From assembly GCA_030068145.1 (NCBI GenBank), contig JAPJBO010000354.1, positions 1-64,000 on the forward strand: a DNA stretch of 64,000 nucleotides, given 5' to 3'. Made by a program: the position numbers and the translations under genes. This DNA comes from Diplonema papillatum. Taxonomy: Eukaryota; Euglenozoa; Diplonemea; Diplonemida; Diplonemidae. Position 1 is the stretch's first letter, and each line of letters starts with the position of its first letter. Positions 17,503 through 30,300 of this stretch are shown one piece after another. The notes under the pieces are model-generated. The model did no database searches, had not been told where the DNA came from, and saw only the letters and a program-made list of their open reading frames with translations.

Positions 17503-20297
17503 ATGGCCAATTCTCAGCTCAGTCCTCGAAGGATGTCGCGCCGGCGCATTTCGTCAACAACAATGCAAGGAGCTGCCTCCGCGGAGTTGCGCAGGACGAG
17601 CATGCGAAGGAAGGAGAGTATCGCAAACGGATCCCGTCGGGACACTCGGTATCGTGTCTCCCAAGCCGCCTCAGCGAAGGTGATGCTAGAGGGGGGGCAT
17701 GAAAGCGATCAGCTGCCGGTCCTGAAACTGCTGGAAAACGATCCCCTCAATGATGCTTTGCAGCGTATATGGAAATGTGCGTTGGACCATGGCGAAAATT
17801 TGCGGCTCGAACGAATGAATGTGCCCACTTTCGTTCGTTGGGCACAAGAGGCGAAGATTATTGTGGCTGCCGAAGAAAACAAGCAGCAGCACCTTATTGA
17901 CGTGGCGCAGGTTACCGTCCTTGCCGAAAGATTACTTAGTGACGGGCAGACCGAGAACAAATTGGTGGGTGTCGAGTACCATGCAACCGCCGACGCCGGT
18001 GTCTCTCCAAGTGCAGAAGCCACAAGCAAGAAGGTCTTGCTCGGGCACGAGGTCGGTCCTTTCGTCGGGTTCATTCATTTTGTGAATCTCCTCTGCCACA
18101 TATCGTTCATCAAGTACCCCGCTCTCGACGGCCAGTACGACGCTGCCTTATCCGAGCTTGTAGCTCAGTTTGTAGCCCCCTGGATGCACGAGTACCAACT
18201 TCGCAATGCAAATGACGGGTTTCAGTCTGGCGATTGCCTCTGCGACCCTCTTGCTGTCAATCGTCTGCTGTACACCTACGATACACCATTAACGAAGTAT
18301 GTCTGGTTTAAGTTCTCCATGCCCTCTGTTCGGGCCGCGATTTTGTTTGCAACGTTCTTATCCCACTTAAACACTAAGTACTGCAACGATTTCACCCAAC
18401 TAAAACAGACTGTTCAACAAATACAAGGCGAAGGACCAGCACGCGAACCGAGTGTTCAGTTTGGAGCAGATGCGCGCCCTCGACGAAACCGTGGAAATGA
18501 ACGAATTCCGAGACCTCTGCAAGGATCTCGGGCTCTTCCCGCGGCAAGTCAGCTACGCAGACATTTCGAAGCTGACACAGCTTGCGTGCTTCGGAGTCGT
18601 CAAGACAAACCCAGGCGATTCGGTCCCGGACGCAAAAAGTGCACATGTGCTGGTTCCAAGCCCGAAGAGGAACCCAACCACGCGAAAGCGCGTGGTGCTC
18701 GAACAGGAAACCTGTGACAATCCTCCTGACGAATGCGAGGTTCTGCTCAACCAGGCTCAGTTCAATGAATCGCTCCTGCGCTTAGCGCAACTCCTTGACA
18801 CGAACGCGCAGTTTCCATCCATAGCCTCACGGATGGAAGCACTGCTACACTCGATGAACCCACTGTATCGGGAGCTCTTCAGAAAGAAGATGACCGACGA
18901 CTGTGACTGGGCGCTCAAAGGGGTGCCCCTCCTAAAAAACACGACAGACAGGGCGGCTTTGTCGCCGCTTCGTGGAAGCTGTCACGGTATGCCTCTTCCG
19001 AGAAGTTCAAGGCGATTGTGAACAAATAACAACAAAGCCAAACCAACAATGCAACCGCTGATGAAGCAGGAGTGGTTCGAAACGAAAGCTTTTTACCCAA
19101 GCCTGCCTCCACAACTAATCTTTCACGATGGAAATGTTAGGAAATACACGAGACCTTCAAGGTTCTACACACAAATGCGCAATGAATAGCATCTTCAAAG
19201 CTGGGCCCACCTTCACCGACCTACCTCGATTTTGTTCGGCACTGGCAACATTTTGCACAGGTGGGTACTACATCTACATCGAAGGTTCCAACTTCTGTAC
19301 AAAGCGCCCCGTCGTCGTGCGGTTTTCGGACACCGCATTCTCGAACGTCATTACTGTGCCCGCCTTCGCCGTGAAGAACCGCCGCATTTCCGTTGTTGCC
19401 CCCCAGGTGTCCGTGTACGATGTCGAAGTGGATGTTGAGGTGGAAGCGGAGAGCTCCACATACTGCATCTGGATGACGCGTATTGCGCGGTACTCCATCG
19501 AATGCAGCAACGACAAGCACGAGTTCTCGAAAACGACCCCGAAGCAGATTTATACGTTCGAAGAGGAACACCCCGTGTGGTATCTGGACGATGTGACGAA
19601 GCTGCACAAGGTTTTCGCCAAGGTCGTCAGTTACAGGGACCGTCGTAACACGAGGTTCTTAACGGCTGACAAATGGCGGATGTTCAAAGCAGATTATGGC
19701 ATTGAAGAGAACCCCACCGTGCCGCAGCTTCCCATACTGAATAGCGAAGACGGGAAAACTTCGGACATCCCATTCTTCAAGGAGCTCGAGCAGCTCCAAG
19801 CACTGCCCCCGCAAGCGCAACGGGACGGAGATAGCGCTCTCGGCAGCCGCAACGAGGGTTGTTTGGAGTTCAAGAGCTTCGTGAAGCTGCTGTGCAAGTG
19901 CTACGCGCTCTATCGCTGCGGCGACGAAACTAAGTTCGAGGCGACGCGGCCGCAGCAGCGCATAGATGCTCTGGCGGACGTTGCGGCGCAGCAAGAGGAG
20001 AAGAAGTTTGCCACCGTGATCGTCGACGACATTCTGCCGGACATCGCAATCGGAAGAGAGCAGATCGCACTCATCGAGAGGCGGACGTCTCGGCAGCTCG
20101 ATGTCTACTGCGGCTCTGTCCTGTGCGCATCGATCAGCAGCCGTCCAGGCTACGTTCAATGCGTGAGGGGAACGAAGACACCTCACCGAGCTTTCTCGTG
20201 CGTCGTTCACGATACCAACAACAACAGTATGCTCGTTAGCACCTGTGAAGCCTTTGATTGCAGCATAAAACGTACAGCCAGCTGCTCTTCTTACTAA
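17503..20297 (+). CDS. 884-aa protein with IPT/TIG-like region; mini-introns
   Basis: Proposed join(17503..18377,18409..18922,18952..19017,19070..19161,19190..20297), giving one frame of 884 residues. The four proposed introns are 31, 29, 52 and 28 nt, each GT...AG, and each is needed to stay in frame. The N-terminal part has helical repeats (FVRWAQEAKIIV; GFIHFVNLLCHISFIKYPAL; NEFRDLCKDLGLFP), similar in spirit to EF-hand-like modules of axonemal proteins. Around residues 540-640, PTFTDLPRFC and GGYYIYIEGSNFCTKRPVVV match the start of an IPT/TIG immunoglobulin-like fold. LEFKSFVKLLCKCYALYRCG repeats the helical theme later. No catalytic motif. A cytoskeletal or ciliary role is only a suggestion. 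If the introns are wrong this would be a frameshifted pseudogene. Confidence 0.6.
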
Positions 20298-20559
20298 ACC
20301 CAGCTTCTTTCAAGCAGCTTCTAGGAATAACGAAGGCTTCTCCTGTGTAAGAGGGCATCGCGCTCCCTCATGCCGGGCCCAGCTACCGCCAAAGCCTTTG
20401 CGGTCCAAGTATTTCTAGTACTATCAATCTTGCGGGTTGCTCTTCATTGTATGCTAAGCCAAAGGGGGGGTAGACCTACTATCCAGGGGGACCTATCATC
20501 CTAAGATAATAGGTCGACTGGTTTTGGAGAAAAATTACCTTTTTAATTTTTCAGTGGCG
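20298..20559. other. 3' flank of the IPT-like gene
   Basis: Nothing recognisable except an imperfect inverted repeat around 20465-20515 (GGTAGACCTACTATC, GATAATAGGTCGAC). Confidence 0.3.
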
Positions 20560-21060
20560 AGTTAAATTTTTATGGAAGTCGGCCTATCCACCCGCTGTGA
20601 GTAACAACAGCACACCAAGTGAGAAGAAGTGTGGAAACAACGTAGAATGTAAATGTTGCCAACAAGCAAAAAGAGAGAGTGAAAACAAGAAAAAAGAGCT
20701 ATTAAAACGGAAAAGCGGCTGATCAACGGTTTCTCAAAGGCCGCGGTTTGGTGTAGTGTTTTGTGAACCAGCATACTCTGCCACCCTGTGGGTGCGCTTG
20801 CTTTGCTGGCGCTGTGAAGAGGACGGCTGAAGCGCCACTCCTCTCTCCCGGGGCCGACGGGGTGACCCAAATACCGCGAGACACTGAGAAACTCCGCAAA
20901 AAACGCAAACTTCGGGCACATTAGACCCCGAAACGCAACAAACCTCGAAAAAAATCCCCGACCGGAAAAATGTCACGGGCGGGGTCCGAACCCGGACCAC
21001 CATCCCCGCAAGCCTTCGCCCAACCAGTCTGCCACCAGTACGCATATCGGAAGGGGAGGA
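20560..21060 (-). mobile_element. SINE-like repeat with tRNA-type promoter boxes
   Basis: On the - strand, TGGCAGACTGGTTGGGCG (about 21020-21037) resembles an A box. GGTCCGGGTTCGGACCCC (about 20975-20992) resembles a B box with one change from GGTTCGANNCC. The T-stem pairs with one mismatch but a full cloverleaf is not apparent, so this is not called a tRNA. The 3' boundary is uncertain. A better B box of the same kind occurs at 53866. Confidence 0.4.
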
Positions 21061-21329
21061 AAAAGCTAGCTCTGCACTATAATCCAGTCCAAAAACAATA
21101 CACTTATTCACACATTAAAGCCGGGTTGGCACGAATAGAGGCTATTCACATTGCATGTTCATAGGACCTCCAGTCTCGAAGTACCTCTGACTGGTCCCAG
21201 CTTGCGATCGATGGACTGTGGGCAGGGCTTCAAAGCTGATTGGACGATAGTTATTGAACTGACCGGTCGCTGTGTGTTCTTCTCGCAGAGCCCTTTCCTG
21301 TCCATAGCATGGCCAGTGACTTGTTGCTT

Positions 21330-21440
21330 TGGTCCTATAATTTGTGGTCAGCTAATTTATGGATTTGTAATTTATGGACGAATTAATATATTTTAGGCGA
21401 TTTTTAGCGAATCCATAAATTAGAAATCCATAAATTAGAA
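21330..21440. repeat. Fold-back AT-rich repeat upstream of an exon
   Basis: CTAATTTATGGATTTGTAAT near 21352 is inverted as ATCCATAAATTAG (twice, 21412-21440). The segment could fold into a ~40-bp hairpin. It ends ~50 bp before the acceptor at 21489. Confidence 0.75.
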
Positions 21441-21489
21441 AGCGGGGTGTACTCTCCTCGATGCGTTCGGCACACCTAACATTTCACAG

Positions 21490-21872
21490 GTTCGTTGCTG
21501 CAACACACGGAATCAGCTGATTCTTTCGATCACTTGTACCATCGGCTCGCTTCAGCCGGCTTCCACTTTGCTTCGTCAGCGGACCCAGCAACACGCAAAC
21601 CAGCTGGGAGATGCTGGGAGGTTTTCAACGATGCTGTACGAGTCGGGGCACTGTGGGATTATCGGGGCAATTTCTCGAATCATATCTGGCAGCCGACGGC
21701 CCTCGACGCCTACTCTCCAGTTTGCACAATGACCGTCTACCGGGAGCACGATCATATTGACTACATAGTCTGCTTCATGCAGTTCGCAAAGGCCGAAACC
21801 ATCGCCAGGATGCGGGAGCTGCTCACACAGCGAGGGTATTCCCTGAAGACCTGTATGTACCGAAAGGTGTAG
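21490..21872 (+). CDS. Terminal exon of an unrecognised gene
   Basis: Open frame of ~127 codons after a good acceptor (TTTCACAG before 21490) with no suitable ATG, so an upstream exon is required; I could not find it. Composition is protein-like (FDHLYHRLASAGFHFASSAD; CWEVFNDAVRVGALWDYRG; DHIDYIVCFMQFAKAETIAR) and ends TCMYRKV and a stop. No family recognised. Confidence 0.5.
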
Positions 21873-23019
21873 GCATTTACCCGTCCTAGAAAGTCGTTTT
21901 CGCCTTGAGGTCCACCTCAGGCCTACCGGCGAGGCCAATGCCCACGGCTTGCACCCCGGCACGTCGCACCAACTGTTGCTCAAACCTCAAAGGGCCGAAG
22001 GCGGCTCTGTTCGTCTTTTTGTCTTCACAGTTGCGAAAGGCTTGCACACGTTGTGGGGGGCGCCTTCCGACATCGGCGGCTTGTGCTTAACCGAGGCGCG
22101 CACTACTTCTTTCGGAGACTGCGCGCGGGTTATAGCGGAAGAGCGAACCCAACCCCAGGCTGCACGCAGCGCAGAATACACGTTTCACCGAAAGTCGAAG
22201 TACGAATGCAATTGCAGGGAGTCGTTGGCACGCCAATGATTACCACAAAGCCAGCTCTCGCAACGCCGCCGCCGGATACCACTTTCGCCGCGCTTTCGTT
22301 GCAAACTGACGACTTGCGCATAGGCATTCCTACCCATGGAGTGCGAGCAACGAAAACCTTGTGTATCTCCTAGGCTAGCCCAGCATACACCTTCTGCCAT
22401 CTTCCTTTCCTCTCGGATAGCGGCTTTGCAGTTTCCATTGCAAGTCGCACCTCCGAACCGCAGCTACAGCCACCCGTTCTCTTTCTGCGTTTCCGGTGGA
22501 GAACATATACAGTTATGCGGCTGATGCGACTTGTGCGTTGTTCGTGGAAAAAGGAAACCTCCCTGCAGGTACCCCGTGTACCTTGAGCTCTTGGAGGATG
22601 ATGGATGATAACCTTTCCCGATGACTAGCGGTTGAAACCTGAAGGATTATGTGAGTACCTCCCATAGTGGGCGGGGGGCACCACCACCACCTAGCCCCTG
22701 GGCTGGTAGTAGGTCTGTTAGGCAGCGTGGATAGATCCCAGGATGGCATGCTGATATTGATGATATCACGCTAGCTGCGGGTCTACACGGTGCACCCCTT
22801 GCCGTGACCCCTTTGCAACAATTGCCGGTACCTCGACACCAAGCCGTTCGACTCACTTGAGTTTACAAGTCACCGTCGGCTCGCCTCTTTCGCTTCCACC
22901 CTGCCAAGCTTTTGGTGAGCCGCTTGGCGCCTCTGGCCTTTTCTCCGAGCTGTGAAGCTTTCCTCCCGAACCGCCGAACCTGCCAGGAAGACACAAAGGA
23001 AAAGAAAAAGGAAAGGAAA
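21873..23019. other. Intergenic upstream of eL14
   Basis: No supportable gene. The last 60 bp are purine-rich and lead directly into the eL14 start codon. Confidence 0.45.
23008..23019 (+). promoter_or_regulatory. Purine-rich leader before eL14 start
   Basis: AAGGAAAGGAAA immediately precedes the ATG. RPS16 (50584) has GAAAAGAAAGGAAA in the same place. Shared by both ribosomal protein genes here and by none of the other genes I inspected. Confidence 0.4.
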
Positions 23020-26000
23020 ATGCCGTCCACCAACGAATGGAGGTTCATCGAGATTGGCCGTCTCGTCCTGCTCACCAAGGGTAAGTACGAAGGCAAGGTG
23101 TGATTTCGCAAACTTAAGCATCAAGGCTTGGCGTACCTTGGGGCTTGGCGCTTGCGCTGAACACAAGCTTGTCGAGACGGTCAGCCGCAGGGCAGAGCGG
23201 ACGGGGTTGTGGCACTGTGCTGCCTCCGACTCAAGCTTTGCAAGCTGTGGTTGACCGTCACGTTCCTGGACCAGGAGCGGCCTTTTTCTTCTTTCGGCTT
23301 CAAAGCAGCTCGAAAAGAAAATATTGCCACGATGAAAATAGCGAAACGAGCTGTCCCGTAGCGTCGCCAGAAAGACGACGACTGCGGGAAGGCTCCAAAA
23401 TAGGCAGAACAACAACCCAACCTCGGTTGGAGTGCTTCACCCGGCGAGCTACGAGGGTGTAACCACGTATTTTGTATCAGAGAAAGCCAAGAAAAACGCG
23501 AAAGGACGGTGCTACGGCATGATTCGGCAACCGCTAAACGAAGTGCATGCTAATCCATGTGGTTCATGTACTTGAAAGAACTCAATGCTAAACGAACATG
23601 ACGTGGACGGCATAGAGAGAGTACGACAACTCTATGCCACCATAAAGTCAATGGTAAAGAAAGAAAACCAAAAGCACCGTCACTAAAAGGCATGAAAAGA
23701 CGCTGAAAGTAAATAATGTTGTCGACAACGAAAAGCAAAAGAATAAACCAAAACTACGCATTTCTTCTTCTTGCACCTCACTCTGAGAGGTTTTGGCGAA
23801 TCTTCCCTGCGAGATTTCAACAATACCTCTTGGGTTGAACGTGCTTCTATTTATCGCCTTTGCAATCTTATCACAAGCCCATGGTGTTCCTTGAGCCGTG
23901 TCCCGCCTTACACACTCGTACACGGATCGACCTGCCACACGCTCTGCACTTCGAATTCAGCTCGAATAAAACGCAATAACTTTTACAGGTTGCCACGATC
24001 GTCGACGTTGTTGACCAGAACCGTGTGCTCCTCGACAGCCCGGCATCAAGCGAGAACTGCCGCTGGACTGGTGTTCCCCGCCACGTTGTAACCATGAAGG
24101 ACATCGAGCCCACGCCCATCAAGACTGAGATCCAGAGGGGCCTCAGGCTGACCGGCCTGAAGAAGGTACGCATTTAAAGACCTGTTCTCCTATATCGTGC
24201 GTGGATACTGTTCTCCTATATCGTGGATATCACGCCACCGAATACGTACGGTAGATGGCGGCCCTACGGGGCAGCAGGACACCTTGTTCAGGTGGGTAGC
24301 GTCACCTCCCCGATGCGAGCTGATTGCCGGATGGATGCGGGCAACTGCACCTTTGTACCTCTGGATGCTTCCAGGTTACGCGCAATCGGGGGTTTGAAAC
24401 ATGATTAATATCAAAGCCCGCACCCACGCGGCGTTGACTGTGGCTGGTCTTTGCAAGGGCTGCCTGATGTAACTTTGATCAAGCTCACACTAAGCTGAAA
24501 CTACATACGGTAGATGACGGCCCTCTTTGGATGCGCATCCATGCGGGCAGTTCACCAAGGATGTGCATCCATAGCGCGTGCACAACCAGCTATACAAATA
24601 CGCAATCGAAGTTCATAAACTTTAACTCTAAAAATCACGCAACACAGGAAGTTGAGAAGCAGAAGACCTTGGCCAGATGGGGCGAGCTTGCGTGGGCCAA
24701 GAAGTTGGTCATCCGTGAGGCGAGAACCAACATCAGCGACTTCGACAGGTTCAGAGTCGACCGCGCCCGCCGTGTCCGTGCCTTCACGCTGCGCAAGAAG
24801 GTCCGTTTTTTGTACAGTATTACAGTTTACAGAGGGAATCCGTACTCAACGAAAGGATAGCCTGCGAATACATCGGTGTAGCTTCCATATTACTCTCTCT
24901 CTCTCTCGCGGAAAAGTCGGCGCGGTGGCGAGCACATGCAGGTGGTGGGATGAGGCCTGGGCCCGCTAAGGCGTGACTGCATACAGCAACACCTGTCTCT
25001 CCGAGGTAGCCGTCCCCCGAAGATAGCGTGACCAACCTTGCCTGGGCTATGCTGGCAAGTAAACGCGGTTCACCCGTTTTTTTTTGCTCTCCGAAACACG
25101 GAAACAGAAACGGAAACGGAACGGAAACGTCTCTTTAGTTCCGCACTTCACCAGGAGCACCCTGCAGCGGCAGTTTACTTTCTAAGAAACGCCGTTCCTT
25201 CTGACAACGGAAACGTAAGCGGAAATGAGAAGCGTCTCCGTGTACTTGCCATCATATACGGCCAGGGGTTCTTTTTTTTTTAACAGGGGCATGCAGTGTT
25301 CGCTTTAAGACCGGTGGCCCAGTCATTTTTCAAAACTGCCTCCGGGCAGTTTTTTATTTCGAAGCATGTCAGGCGTGTGGCTTTTTTTACTAGTGTTCGT
25401 CTTCCAGGGGTTTCAGCGCAGGCAGCCACGTACACAATGGAGCTTACCTGCAGCCTGGACACGGCCGAGTCGCGAGCCCTCCCCAGTCGCTGAGTCAGCT
25501 TCGTCAGAATGGCGTAAGGAAAGAGTTCTAGGCATGACCCATCTGGGTTAACTGGACCAAGGTTCGTGCAAAATGCCGTCGATAGCTATTCGGTTATCCT
25601 TCGGCTGGCTGAGGCATTTGTGCTGTATCTGTTGTGGCTGGGTTGCTTCTGACTGTGTGCAGGATCCTTCCCCGAACAAAAAGATTTGCTCCAGTCGTTA
25701 GCTATCAGTATATGATAGCTGCTGGCTTTCCTTCTGGACATCGCGACATTTCTGGACAATTTCACCCGCCCCGCTGTGCCGCGCCCTCGTGCGAGGTCGA
25801 CACTCCAACTGTATGTCGTGCGTGAACTTGGCATTGAGTTCATCGAGCTCGGCTGAGCTGAAGGCTCGCACCGTCCACGCAACTTGTGGAGGCTACTGGG
25901 CGTCTTGGCAGGCCCATGCCAACCAAGTGGCCTGCTTCAGTATTTTCGGCGGTTTTCCTTCCCCTGGTCAGGGCGGTTCACTCCCCATGTTGAGTTTTTG

Positions 26001-26551
26001 TTCAGGTTTTCACTGGATTTCTTGGTCAAGCACCAGCTGGCACAGCCCTTTCTGTGAATCAAAACATCAAAGTGACCCAGGAAAAAGGTGCGGCTGGTCG
26101 TTGTCCATTTCATCACACGTTAGTACTGGCCGTTGTGTGGCAGCTGGATCTGCAGCGTGTTAGCCGGCTCAGTGTCGTCGCTGGGTTTCGGCTCCGGACG
26201 GTACTTAGGGCGCATGTGCAGTGATTCACTGTGACACCAGGAAGAAAACACAGCCAGGTGGGAGGCAGGTAGGGCCTGCCTGGCTGCCCTGGCACGACAA
26301 CACTGCTGGTCACTTTTGACCCAAATATGACTGGTCAGCCGGTCAGTTTTCAGCGATGGATTTTTTAGTCATAGATGACCGGCTTTTTTCTTAGCGCGAG
26401 CACTGAGAACATCCTCCTCCCCGGGCATGACACAACACTGGGCCGCATCCGAAGCCACTCTCTGCCAACAAAACACACACCACTACAGCTGGCCGACAAG
26501 CTGAAGTCCAGCGGCAAGGACCGCAAGGCCAAGAAGGTCTTCAAGGCGTAA
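23020..26551 (+). CDS. RPL14: 60S ribosomal protein L14 (eL14), four exons
   Basis: join(23020..23097,23989..24165,24648..24800,26489..26551), 26+59+51+20 = 156 residues, all junctions GT-AG and phase 0. The N-terminal SH3-like barrel is clear: RFIEIGRLVLL, KGKYEGK, then VATIVDVVDQNRVLLDSP, the family's KOW-like core. The helical C-terminal part has LARWGELAWAKKLVIREAR and ISDFDRFRVDRARRVRAFTL, matching the conserved W-A-K-K and DFDRFKV segments. The basic tail ends VFKA. eL14 is a structural protein of the large cytosolic subunit. The first donor is GTGTGA, chosen over an upstream GTAAGT because only it preserves the conserved GK-VATIVDV junction. Introns are 891, 482 and 1688 nt. Confidence 0.95.
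24801..26488 (+). other. Long third intron of eL14
   Basis: 1688 nt. It contains a (CT)n tract at 24892-24908 and a GGAAACGGAAACG-rich segment at 25095-25250 resembling, in inverse, sequence beside the duplicated exon fragment near 49220-49450. No gene inside is supported. Confidence 0.7.
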
Positions 26552-27380
26552 ACCTGGAGGCCCTTGTCATCCTTTACGCTTTCCGTCAGAATCACTGCTT
26601 CGCTTAGCGATCTATTCACCCGTTCTCCTCTCGTCGACCACCTGTGCGAAATTATCGCGTATCGAAGGGTATTCTGTTCCAAAGGCGCGCACATTGTGGC
26701 CGACTCACGGCAGTGATGACGGTTGCTAGAAAACGCCTCGGTTCCGTCGTAGTCGTTGCTGGCCGACACTTGGAGGCATGGCGTCAGTCTTCGCACTTGC
26801 CAAACAACTCCTCGTTGTGTGGGTGGTAGGCGCACCCTACCCAGGTTGCACTTTGTAGTCAGACACTTGTGAACGTCAAGGCTGTCTCGTCGACAGTGCC
26901 AAGCAAAACCATGCACTGCACTTGGGTTACTTGACAACCTCGTCCACTGACGGAACTGGTACTGTTCCCGTCATGTCATTTTCAGTCTTCCCATCAGCAG
27001 GGCCTGTGTGCTCACTTGCGAAGGGAGCGAAACAACGAAAAACAAATGCAGGCAACCAACAGAAAAGAAAAAAAGAAAACAGCGGAAAAGGAACACAGAG
27101 CGACGAACAAATAAAGGAAGGCGGAAAACAAAGCGAAACCCCAAAACCCGGGCGCGAGGGCCCGCGGCGTCCGATTCGCCACACAAGGTCCCCCCCGCCC
27201 CAGCGCCGTCGACAGACAGTTAGGGTGTTTGGCGAACCCGCCCGGGTATTCGGGAAGTGCACACTGGCCACCCCGGCGACGTGCAGACCCTGAGCCGGGC
27301 GATACGGGTGCCGTTCACGTGTGTTCAGGGTCGAACGCACCGAGGGACTAGGACCAGGACCAGTGCAAGCGCAAGGCCAA
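26552..27380. other. Intergenic between eL14 and the WW/U-box gene
   Basis: About 830 bp with a purine-rich tract at 27030-27140. No gene supported; the last part is probably the 5' leader of the next gene. Confidence 0.45.
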
Positions 27381-30300
27381 ATGAGCGAGCAGCCGGCCGC
27401 CCGAGCCGCGAGCTCGCACGGGCGGAGGCACAGCGGCGGCGACCGCGTAGTCGGCGGAAGGGCGGGCCGGGGCCCCTCCGACGCGGGGGACCACGCGCCC
27501 CCCCCGCCGCCTCCCCCGCAGCCGCAGCCGCAGCAGCACCAGCTGCCGCAGCAGCAGCCCGCACGCAACGTGGCTTCCGCGGGGAGCAATCCCGCGACAG
27601 CGGCGGGAGCAGACCAACGATGCAGCAACACGCCGACACCGACGCCCAGCCAGCGCGCGAGCGACTCGCCCCAGTGGCGGTGGGAGGAGGACAACGCGAG
27701 CGTCGGCGGCGACAGCGGCGCGGACGAAACGCGGAGCGGCGACGAGTACCAAATGGAGGACGACGAATACGACCCTTCGGAGCAGGAAATCGCCGAGTAC
27801 TGCGACTGGCTCGGAATGGACCGCCAGAGTGAAAAGTCCCTGACGTGGATCGCGCGCGAGGCGCTGAAAGCACCCCTTCCGGAGTACTGGAAGATCTGCT
27901 ACACCGACGAGCGCGAGGTGTACTACTTCAACATGCGCACGGGCGAATCGATCTGGGACCACCCGATGGACGCCTACTACAAGTCGCTGTTCCGGCAGGA
28001 AAAGTCGAAGCTCGACAAGAAGCGGAAAAAGATGCGGCTGTACGCAAACTCGCTCACCATCCGGCCCCTGCAGGAGCTCTTCTCGGAGATCTGCGAAGGG
28101 AACGCGGAAGTAGACGACGGGCACACGACGGTGGCCGCCATGGTCGTCCCCGAATCACTCTGCGATCCGATCGACTTCATGCTCTTCGTGGACCCGGTAG
28201 TGCTCCCCACGTCAGGCCGGACGGTGAGCAAGCACACGTTCGTGAACAACAAGTGGAGGGATCCGTTCAGCAGGGAGTACGTAGAGAACCGCAGGCTCAT
28301 CAACAACGTCGACAAGCGGCACGAAGTGAGCGTCTGGCTCGCGAAAGCGGTGAACGCGTACTTCGAGGACGTGCTCTTCTCGCCGGAGATCATGAAGTGG
28401 GGGTCGACAGTCGCCTCGCCGGTGAATTTCGGGCAGAAGGACACCACGTGCAGCTTCGCGCCCGAGCCAGATACACTGTACGACATCCCCCACAAGCTGT
28501 CGCTCCTGCTCAAAATCCTGCCGTTCCTGCTCGACAAAGAGGACGAGGTGAGCCTCGAAGGCCAGCGGCTGACCCTCCAGTGGGTCCAAGCAGCGTACGC
28601 GCTGCCTCCCGTGCAGGGCAAGGTCAAGCGGAAGCCGAGCACGCCCCCGGTGTCGCCGTCGCCGGCCCGCAAAGCAGGCGGGCGGGGGGTCGCTGACGTC
28701 AAGGCATCGCGCGCCGACTTGCCCGAAAACTACTCAGAGGTCATCCATGCGGTGAACGCGTTGGAGGATCCGGCGCAGCTGCTGGCGCCGCTGCTGACGA
28801 TGTCGACGAGCGCGTCGCTCGAGGCGCTGTGCGTGATCATGCACCACCACCCGCACCTGCGGGACCACCCTTGCTTCGAATCCTTCAGCCCCGACGTGCT
28901 CAACGTGCTGCAGCTATCGGAGATCGACCTCATTTCCATGGCGAAAACGATCTCCGCGTCTCCCTCGTTCCCTCCGCGCACGTCCAACGCTGACTTCAAA
29001 GTGAAGCTGTGTTGGTGCTTCGTAATATTGGTCTGTTGTTTTCTTCCGGTCGTGGTGCCGCATTTCACCCTTCGAGAAAATGCAATCCCTATGGTCCATT
29101 TGGACCTGCGTCATGCGATCGCGGAGAGGATGAAGTCCGTCAAAGTATTTCATCTCGCGTGACTTAAATTCACCTGGTCCGGGCTCCTGGTAAGTTCCCC
29201 AAAACGCGTCCCGAGATTTTCGCCAGGACCAGATGGTCAAAGCGGTTCAGGGCAAGCTCGCCCAGCATAGAATCCCTGTTATTCGAAACACCCCCGGCTC
29301 CCCCCAAGGAGACCCCAAGGAGACCCCAAGGAGACCCCAAGGAGACCCCAAGGAGACCCCAAGGAGACCCCAAGGAGACCCCAAGGAGACCCCAAGGAGA
29401 CCCCAAGGAGACCCCAAGGAGACCCCAAGGAGACCCCAAGGAGACCCCAAGGAGACCCCAAGGAGACCCCAAGGAGACCCCAAGGAGACCCCAAGGAGAC
29501 CCCAAGGAGACCCCAAGGAGACCCCAAGGAGACCCCAAGGAGACCCCAAGGAGACCCCAAGGAGACCCCAAGGAGACCCCAAGGAGACCCCAAGGAGACC
29601 CCAAGGAGACCCCAAGGAGACCCCAAGGAGACCCCAAGGAGACCCAGGAACCCCTTTTGAAAGTAAATCGCGGCAACCCTCGAGAACGAAATTCACACAA
29701 ACGCAGAGCTCCTCGGCGAAACTGAACATTCTTGCGCGGCTGCCATGGGAACACGCCCTTTTCTCGTTGTGCGCTGCGTATCACAGCCTCCCGAACATGC
29801 ATGACCAGCCATCATTGGTATGTCTCTCGCCTTTGTCCCTGTCTTATTCTCTTCGCATGTAAGCATCGATACGACTGAGCTCAGGGGATAGTACACTGCA
29901 GGGACCGCAAGAGCGAAAGCGTTTGCGTGCTGATACGAATTTGTCCGTTGTTAGTCGACAGTTTCTCGACGAAATCTCTTCCGGGGACACCAGACAACAG
30001 GTTCAGCTAGCCCTTGTGCACAACCTGATCGCAACACGTGGGATTTTAAGCCCCAATCCAGCAACAGATTTCAGCGTCCGTGTTCAAACAGCATTAGTTC
30101 TCGTACGGTGGCCCACCATTGGCTTTGAACCCCGTCCACCAATGAAACTGCAACAGGTCATCCAAGCTCTTCGGGGACTATCGCAGTGGCCGACTCCGCT
30201 GTACGATGCAGAGATCGTCAGGTGTGCTGTGCGCCAGTACTTTATGTGTAACACATTGCGGTTATACCGCCCGTCCTCAACGGTTTCCCGCCACTGACGC

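Noticed and set aside
20970-21040. tRNA gene on the - strand
   Set aside because: A and B boxes are suggestive, but the T-stem has a mismatch and no acceptor or anticodon stem can be drawn; called SINE-like instead.
27348-28702. Several 180-260-codon - strand frames
   Set aside because: Antisense shadows of the GC-rich WW/U-box exon; the + strand carries the recognisable domains.
29170-29862. Long open frames on both strands through the 11-bp array
   Set aside because: They arise because an 11-bp repeat with no stop codon stays open in every frame; there is no domain or start context.
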